Positions 5,528-8,234 of a DNA stretch of 8,234 nt are shown here, in pieces. The position numbers were made by a program, and so were the translations under genes. This DNA is from a bacterium (lineage in GTDB: Bacteria > BMS3Abin14). A model generated the notes under the pieces. The model ran no database searches. It worked only from the letters and a program-made list of their open reading frames with translations, and had not been told where the DNA came from. Every line of letters starts with the position of its first letter. Position 1 is the first letter of the stretch. The stretch spans positions 1-8,234 of the forward strand of contig JALHUC010000187.1 of NCBI GenBank assembly GCA_022865845.1, in the 5' to 3' direction.

Positions 5528-6481
5528 CTACCATCTCCATAGCACAAGGATAAGGACTATGAGGAAACATCCGATGAGGTTGAAGTAGGCGTTCACAGTA
5601 AATATTCGCACGATTGAGGGTACCTGTGCAGCACCCGTTATCAACTCACCCAGCTTCTCGTAGCGCTCCAGTACGTCAACGTCGTGAGGCGCGTCTTTCA
5701 AATATTCGGTCAGATCCTGTCCGGCCTTGTGTCGGCCCGCGTGCATACCACCCTTCCACATAGGGCTCGACGATACGTCGTACACCTGGTCATTAGCCGC
5801 AATGAGGGTCTTGCCTCCGTCTGCGCCATGGTGATCGCCCAGATCATCCAGTGTGAACCTGTTCTTGCCCGAAGTGTTACCGGCTGGAGAATGCTTTGCC
5901 ACAAGAGCCTTGAGGCGCGGACCAACATATAGTGTCACAAAGGTGGCAGAAGACAGCATCAAAAGGAATATTACGATCTTGGCGACGAGCAGCTTCCCGA
6001 ACATGGTCGCAAAAAGGCCCGGCGCCAGCTGCAGCCTCCACATGGTAAGGAGAACTCCCGTCAGACCCAGCATGGGCATGGAGAGCCATGCCAGCCTGAG
6101 TTCCGATCTGGGAAGGCCTCCCAGAGCGTATTTGGGTTTTAAAACCAGGTGCACATAGAGGATGGTACCTACCCATATGATCCCGAAAAAGAGGTGAGCA
6201 TAAAGAATGATCACGTGAACCACCCGGAGGTAGACCGGAATCTTTTTGGCAGGCCCGGCCGGGGCCTTCCAGTTCTCTGCGTCCTCGCTGTAGGACTCAC
6301 CAGCCTGGGTCAACCCTCCGCCGCCCGATGATGAGATGTGACAGATAGAACATTCCTGCCCCGTCTCGATGGCGTAGTCAGTCGTAGCGAGAGCCGGGGA
6401 AACAGCCGCAAGGAGAGTGGCTATGGCAAGAACAACGGCGAAAAAGGAAAGAATGAGGACCATCCGAATGGTGATATTCAT
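5528..6481 (-). CDS. Multi-domain heme membrane protein: c-type motif, CopD-like core, cytochrome b5-like domain
   Basis: Predicted 317-residue inner-membrane protein, probably a redox carrier. A signal-like hydrophobic segment (about 7-28) ends in SPALA, a possible cleavage site. Just after it lies a single c-type heme motif CSICH (44-48), which would be periplasmic. Residues 86-112, 133-152, 161-187 form a CopD-like membrane core with histidines H89, H96 and H111. Residues 208-282 resemble the short bacterial cytochrome b5-like heme-binding domain (FTLDDL..., VYDVSSSPMWKGGMHAGRHKAG, LKDAPH), with H247, H251 and H266 as candidate axial ligands. A final membrane helix covers about 294-316. 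The ATG at 6481 has GGGAG eight bases upstream. Sixty-six additional upstream codons are open but look non-coding. The gene is divergent from the metallophosphoesterase. Function in electron transfer is inferred, not shown. Confidence 0.88.
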   Translation of the reverse strand: MNITIRMVLILSFFAVVLAIATLLAAVSPALATTDYAIETGQECSICHISSSGGGGLTQAGESYSEDAENWKAPAGPAKKIPVYLRVVHVIILYAHLFFGIIWVGTILYVHLVLKPKYALGGLPRSELRLAWLSMPMLGLTGVLLTMWRLQLAPGLFATMFGKLLVAKIVIFLLMLSSATFVTLYVGPRLKALVAKHSPAGNTSGKNRFTLDDLGDHHGADGGKTLIAANDQVYDVSSSPMWKGGMHAGRHKAGQDLTEYLKDAPHDVDVLERYEKLGELITGAAQVPSIVRIFTVNAYFNLIGCFLIVLILVLWRW

Positions 6482-6539
6482 GGAAAGCACTCCCAGGATC
6501 GAGTTCCCGCTATCTTCAGTTTGCGCTTTAGGGATATTC

Positions 6540-6570
6540 TCATTCAAGCTTGCTTGCCTTGTCTGAATGA
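6540..6570. promoter_or_regulatory. Inverted repeat in the divergent promoter region
   Basis: TCATTCA (6540-6546) and TGAATGA (6564-6570) are exact reverse complements 17 bases apart, bracketing the proposed -35 of the plus-strand promoter. The position suits a regulator binding between the two divergent genes, but the repeat is short and could be chance. Confidence 0.3.
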
Positions 6571-6583
6571 ATTCTAATATAAC
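6554..6583 (+). promoter_or_regulatory. Candidate sigma-70-type promoter for the metallophosphoesterase
   Basis: TTGCCT (6554-6559) and TATAAC (6578-6583) are separated by 18 bases. This would start transcription near 6590, about 40 bases before the preferred ATG. An alternative -10 is TAATAT at 6575 with a 15-base spacer. No convincing minus-strand promoter for the heme-protein gene was found in the same spacer. Confidence 0.45.
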
Positions 6584-6631
6584 AGATGTCATTATGTGAA
6601 TACCCACATAACCGCACCCTGGGGAAATAAT

Positions 6632-7768
6632 ATGCTGATATTCCTTCTTATCTATTTTGGCATCTACGGCAGCATGCACGCCTATTTTTTCTGGAAGACT
6701 GTGCAGGCTCTTCAGCCTCAGGGGTGGTGGCTTGCTCTGCTGACTGGATTTCTGCTTCTGATGTTGAATGGGCCCATTCTCGTTCGTGTTCTGGAAAGAA
6801 ATGACCAGATATTGGGAGCAACCGCCATGGCATGGGTCTCCTACACCTGGATGGCTATCCTGTTGTGGTTTCTTTCCATGGGTATTGTACGGGACCTGTG
6901 GAACACTGGAGTGAGGGCGGCCGCTCTTATCACACCGGAATCCTACAGACTCATCCTTCCCCCGAAACCGGCATACATTATCATTATCGTTCTTATTTCA
7001 GCGGCTACTGTCCTTGGCTTTTTTGAAGCCCGGGATCTGAAAACGGAAAGGATCACTATAAAAACACAGCTTCTCCCCCCCGGTAGCAAACCGGTTAAGG
7101 TCGCACAGATATCGGATGTGCACCTCGGGGTCATTGAAGGCCAGAAGCGTATCGATCAGATAACCTCTATTATTTTTGATGAAAAACCGGACCTTCTACT
7201 CTGTACAGGGGACTTCATGGACGGGGCGATTCCTCACCTTAACCACATGAGCACCTATTTTGCCGCCATCAACCCTCCCCTTGGGAAATTTGCGGTCACC
7301 GGTAATCATGAATTTTACGCTGGCCTAAAGGAAAGCCTTGCCTTTCTCAAGGATGCCGGGTTCACCGTGCTGCGCGGCGAGGCAGTGACTACGGGACCTG
7401 TGCGCGTGGCAGGGGTTGACTTTCCGGCAGAGCGGCAGACCAGTCAGCTCTCCTACACCGACGAGGGAGCCGCCCTGGACATGGGTGATGATGCGGGCCT
7501 CTTTACGATCCTTTTAAAACACCAGCCTTTTATCGAGGAATCATCTCTGGGGCGCTTCCAGCTCCAGTTGTCCGGTCACACACACAAGGGGCAGATCTTC
7601 CCCTTTAACTATCCGGTAAAGTTGCGCTACCGCTATTTAGCCGGCCTTTACGACCTCGGTAGGGGATCAAGGATATACACCAGCCGTGGAACCGGAACAT
7701 GGGGGCCTCCACTGAGGCTTTTCGCACCTCCGGAGGTGACGATCTTTATGATCGAAGGGGTTGATTGA
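6632..7768 (+). CDS. Membrane-anchored metallophosphoesterase
   Basis: Predicted 378-residue protein. The N-terminal third has four hydrophobic segments (about 1-21, 33-53, 63-86, 114-132). The rest is a calcineurin-like dinuclear-metal phosphoesterase domain. Its motifs appear in order: D162-x-H164 (ISDVHLG), G193-D194 (CTGDFMDG), GNHE at 224-227, H297 (LKHQP) and GHTH at 315-318. All expected metal ligands are present. It resembles YkuE/YaeI-type enzymes, some of which act on lipid-linked or lipid A precursor diphosphates, but the substrate here is not determinable. The ATG at 6632 is preferred over the GTG at 6596 because GGGGA lies about six bases before it. No downstream partner follows. 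Confidence 0.93.
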   Translation: MLIFLLIYFGIYGSMHAYFFWKTVQALQPQGWWLALLTGFLLLMLNGPILVRVLERNDQILGATAMAWVSYTWMAILLWFLSMGIVRDLWNTGVRAAALITPESYRLILPPKPAYIIIIVLISAATVLGFFEARDLKTERITIKTQLLPPGSKPVKVAQISDVHLGVIEGQKRIDQITSIIFDEKPDLLLCTGDFMDGAIPHLNHMSTYFAAINPPLGKFAVTGNHEFYAGLKESLAFLKDAGFTVLRGEAVTTGPVRVAGVDFPAERQTSQLSYTDEGAALDMGDDAGLFTILLKHQPFIEESSLGRFQLQLSGHTHKGQIFPFNYPVKLRYRYLAGLYDLGRGSRIYTSRGTGTWGPPLRLFAPPEVTIFMIEGVD

Positions 7769-7821
7769 CCCAACATCCGATATCCTAAAAGAAAAGGCTG
7801 TCTCATGCTCGTTCATCACAC

Positions 7822-7842
7822 CATCACGCTAAAGGCGTGATG
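7822..7842 (+). terminator. Stem-loop downstream of the metallophosphoesterase gene
   Basis: CATCACGC (7822-7829) and GCGTGATG (7835-7842) form a perfect 8-bp stem with loop TAAAG, 53 bases after the stop codon. No T tract follows. It may mark the transcript end or be part of an intergenic repeat. Confidence 0.4.
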
Positions 7843-7852
7843 ACTCGCTCAA

Positions 7853-7870
7853 GACGCAAAGAGCGCAAAG
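7853..7870. repeat. 9-base repeat pair
   Basis: GACGCAAAG followed by AGCGCAAAG. It is the same unit type as at 618-645 and in the arms of the palindromic elements at the far left of the window, so the family occurs at both ends. Confidence 0.6.
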
Positions 7871-8039
7871 AGGACCACTGGGCAGGGTTAAAATCTTTAA
7901 TAATTCTGTTTTTCATGGTGAGCCTCCACCTTTGCGCAAGACTACGACTGAAATGCGGTTTCGATTGGCAAGCAAGGCTGTCTTCCGGGTCTGGTACAAT
8001 CACCCCCACCTCCTTTCAACAGTCAATAACCTTACTTTT

Positions 8040-8055
8040 CCCCTCCCTTGAGGGG
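8040..8055. repeat. G/C-rich stem-loop
   Basis: CCCCTC (8040-8045) pairs with GAGGGG (8050-8055) around CCTT. A TTTT run precedes it on the plus strand, so on neither strand does a T tract follow the stem. It resembles a widespread type of intergenic repeat and is not called a terminator. Confidence 0.4.
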
Positions 8056-8129
8056 AGAGGGAGAGAATTGAAATGGACTATTGGCAAGGGGAGGAAGAAT
8101 TAGGAAGTTGAACTATAGTAGGGCTCGCG

Positions 8130-8234
8130 ATGAACCATTTTCGTCCTTCGTATTACGCCGTGACAAGCGAGGAGTTTATATCAGAATGTGACGATGGTGG
8201 ACTGAGACAGCGGGAGATCGAAGGTAAAAAGGGA
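8130..8234 (+). CDS. Possible start of an unidentified gene, truncated by the window edge
   Basis: An ATG at 8130 opens a frame of 35 codons that is still open at the last base (begins MNHFRPSYYAVTSEEF). AGGG lies about seven bases upstream of the ATG, and a stop codon precedes the frame at 8109. I do not recognise the product. Hydrophilic composition and absence of obvious repeats in the protein are compatible with a gene, but 35 open codons occur easily by chance, and the frame crosses the proposed right end of the weak MITE-like element. Confidence 0.2.
   Translation, partial: MNHFRPSYYAVTSEEFISECDDGGLRQREIEGKKG

Larger units (their letters stand above)
7796..8212. repeat. Possible MITE-like element (weak)
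   Basis: GGCTGTCTCA (7796-7805) and TGAGACAGCG (8203-8212) are terminal inverted repeats matching at 9 of 10 bases, 417 bp apart, in gene-free DNA. Ends beginning GGCTGTCTCA are familiar from some insertion sequences. No target-site duplication or transposase is seen. Inside, AAGGCTGTCT recurs at 7974. Apart from the repeats listed separately, the stretch holds nothing recognisable. Confidence 0.2.

Noticed and set aside
6482..6679. Upstream 66-codon extension of the heme protein
   Set aside because: It would place a signal-like segment deep inside the protein and overlap the divergent gene start. The ATG at 6481 has a good ribosome binding site and a proper signal segment.
7837..8103. An 88-codon plus-strand frame after the metallophosphoesterase
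   Set aside because: It starts inside a hairpin, is built from 9-base repeats and the CCCCTC/GAGGGG stem-loop, lacks a ribosome binding site, and its product is not protein-like in any family sense.

Overview
The window is bacterial chromosomal DNA carrying eight well-supported protein genes, set in unusually repeat-rich spacers. Gene content points to a Gram-negative respiratory bacterium: a membrane heme protein with a c-type CxxCH motif, a CopD-like membrane core and a cytochrome b5-like domain, plus MarC, RsgA and a membrane metallophosphoesterase. A Desulfobacterota-like or related environmental lineage would fit, but this is inferred from gene style only and is low confidence. No tRNA, rRNA, CRISPR array, transposase or phage gene is visible.

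Layout. Positions 1-750 hold no gene. They contain two copies of an approximately 111-bp palindromic element (109 bases identical, offset 406), each followed by a small hairpin element, and several arrays of a degenerate 9-base unit. Positions 751-4473 carry five genes on the minus strand. In transcription order they are a UPF0126/YicG-type membrane protein, an isoprenylcysteine/phospholipid methyltransferase-like membrane protein, a phosphoglycolate-phosphatase-like HAD hydrolase (ATGA overlap with the gene before it), a MarC-family membrane protein and the ribosome-assembly GTPase RsgA. The HAD-marC gap is filled by a hexanucleotide array that abuts the marC ribosome binding site. A minus-strand GNAT acetyltransferase (4743-5282) follows, with degenerate 7-base repeats reaching into both ends of its reading frame. 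A spacer with more 7-base repeats (5283-5527) separates it from the three-part heme protein (5528-6481, minus). A 150-bp divergent promoter region then leads to the plus-strand four-TM metallophosphoesterase (6632-7768). The last 466 bases hold repeats and perhaps the start of a gene that runs off the window.

How the genes relate. The UPF0126-to-rsgA block is all co-oriented. Only the methyltransferase/HAD (4-bp overlap) and marC/rsgA (25-bp gap) junctions are tight enough to suggest coupling, and the products share no obvious pathway. The heme protein and the metallophosphoesterase diverge from a shared control region and are the most plausible co-regulated pair. The most unusual aspects are the density and regular period (6, 7 and 9 bases) of the spacer repeats, and the heme protein's c-type / CopD / b5-type architecture.
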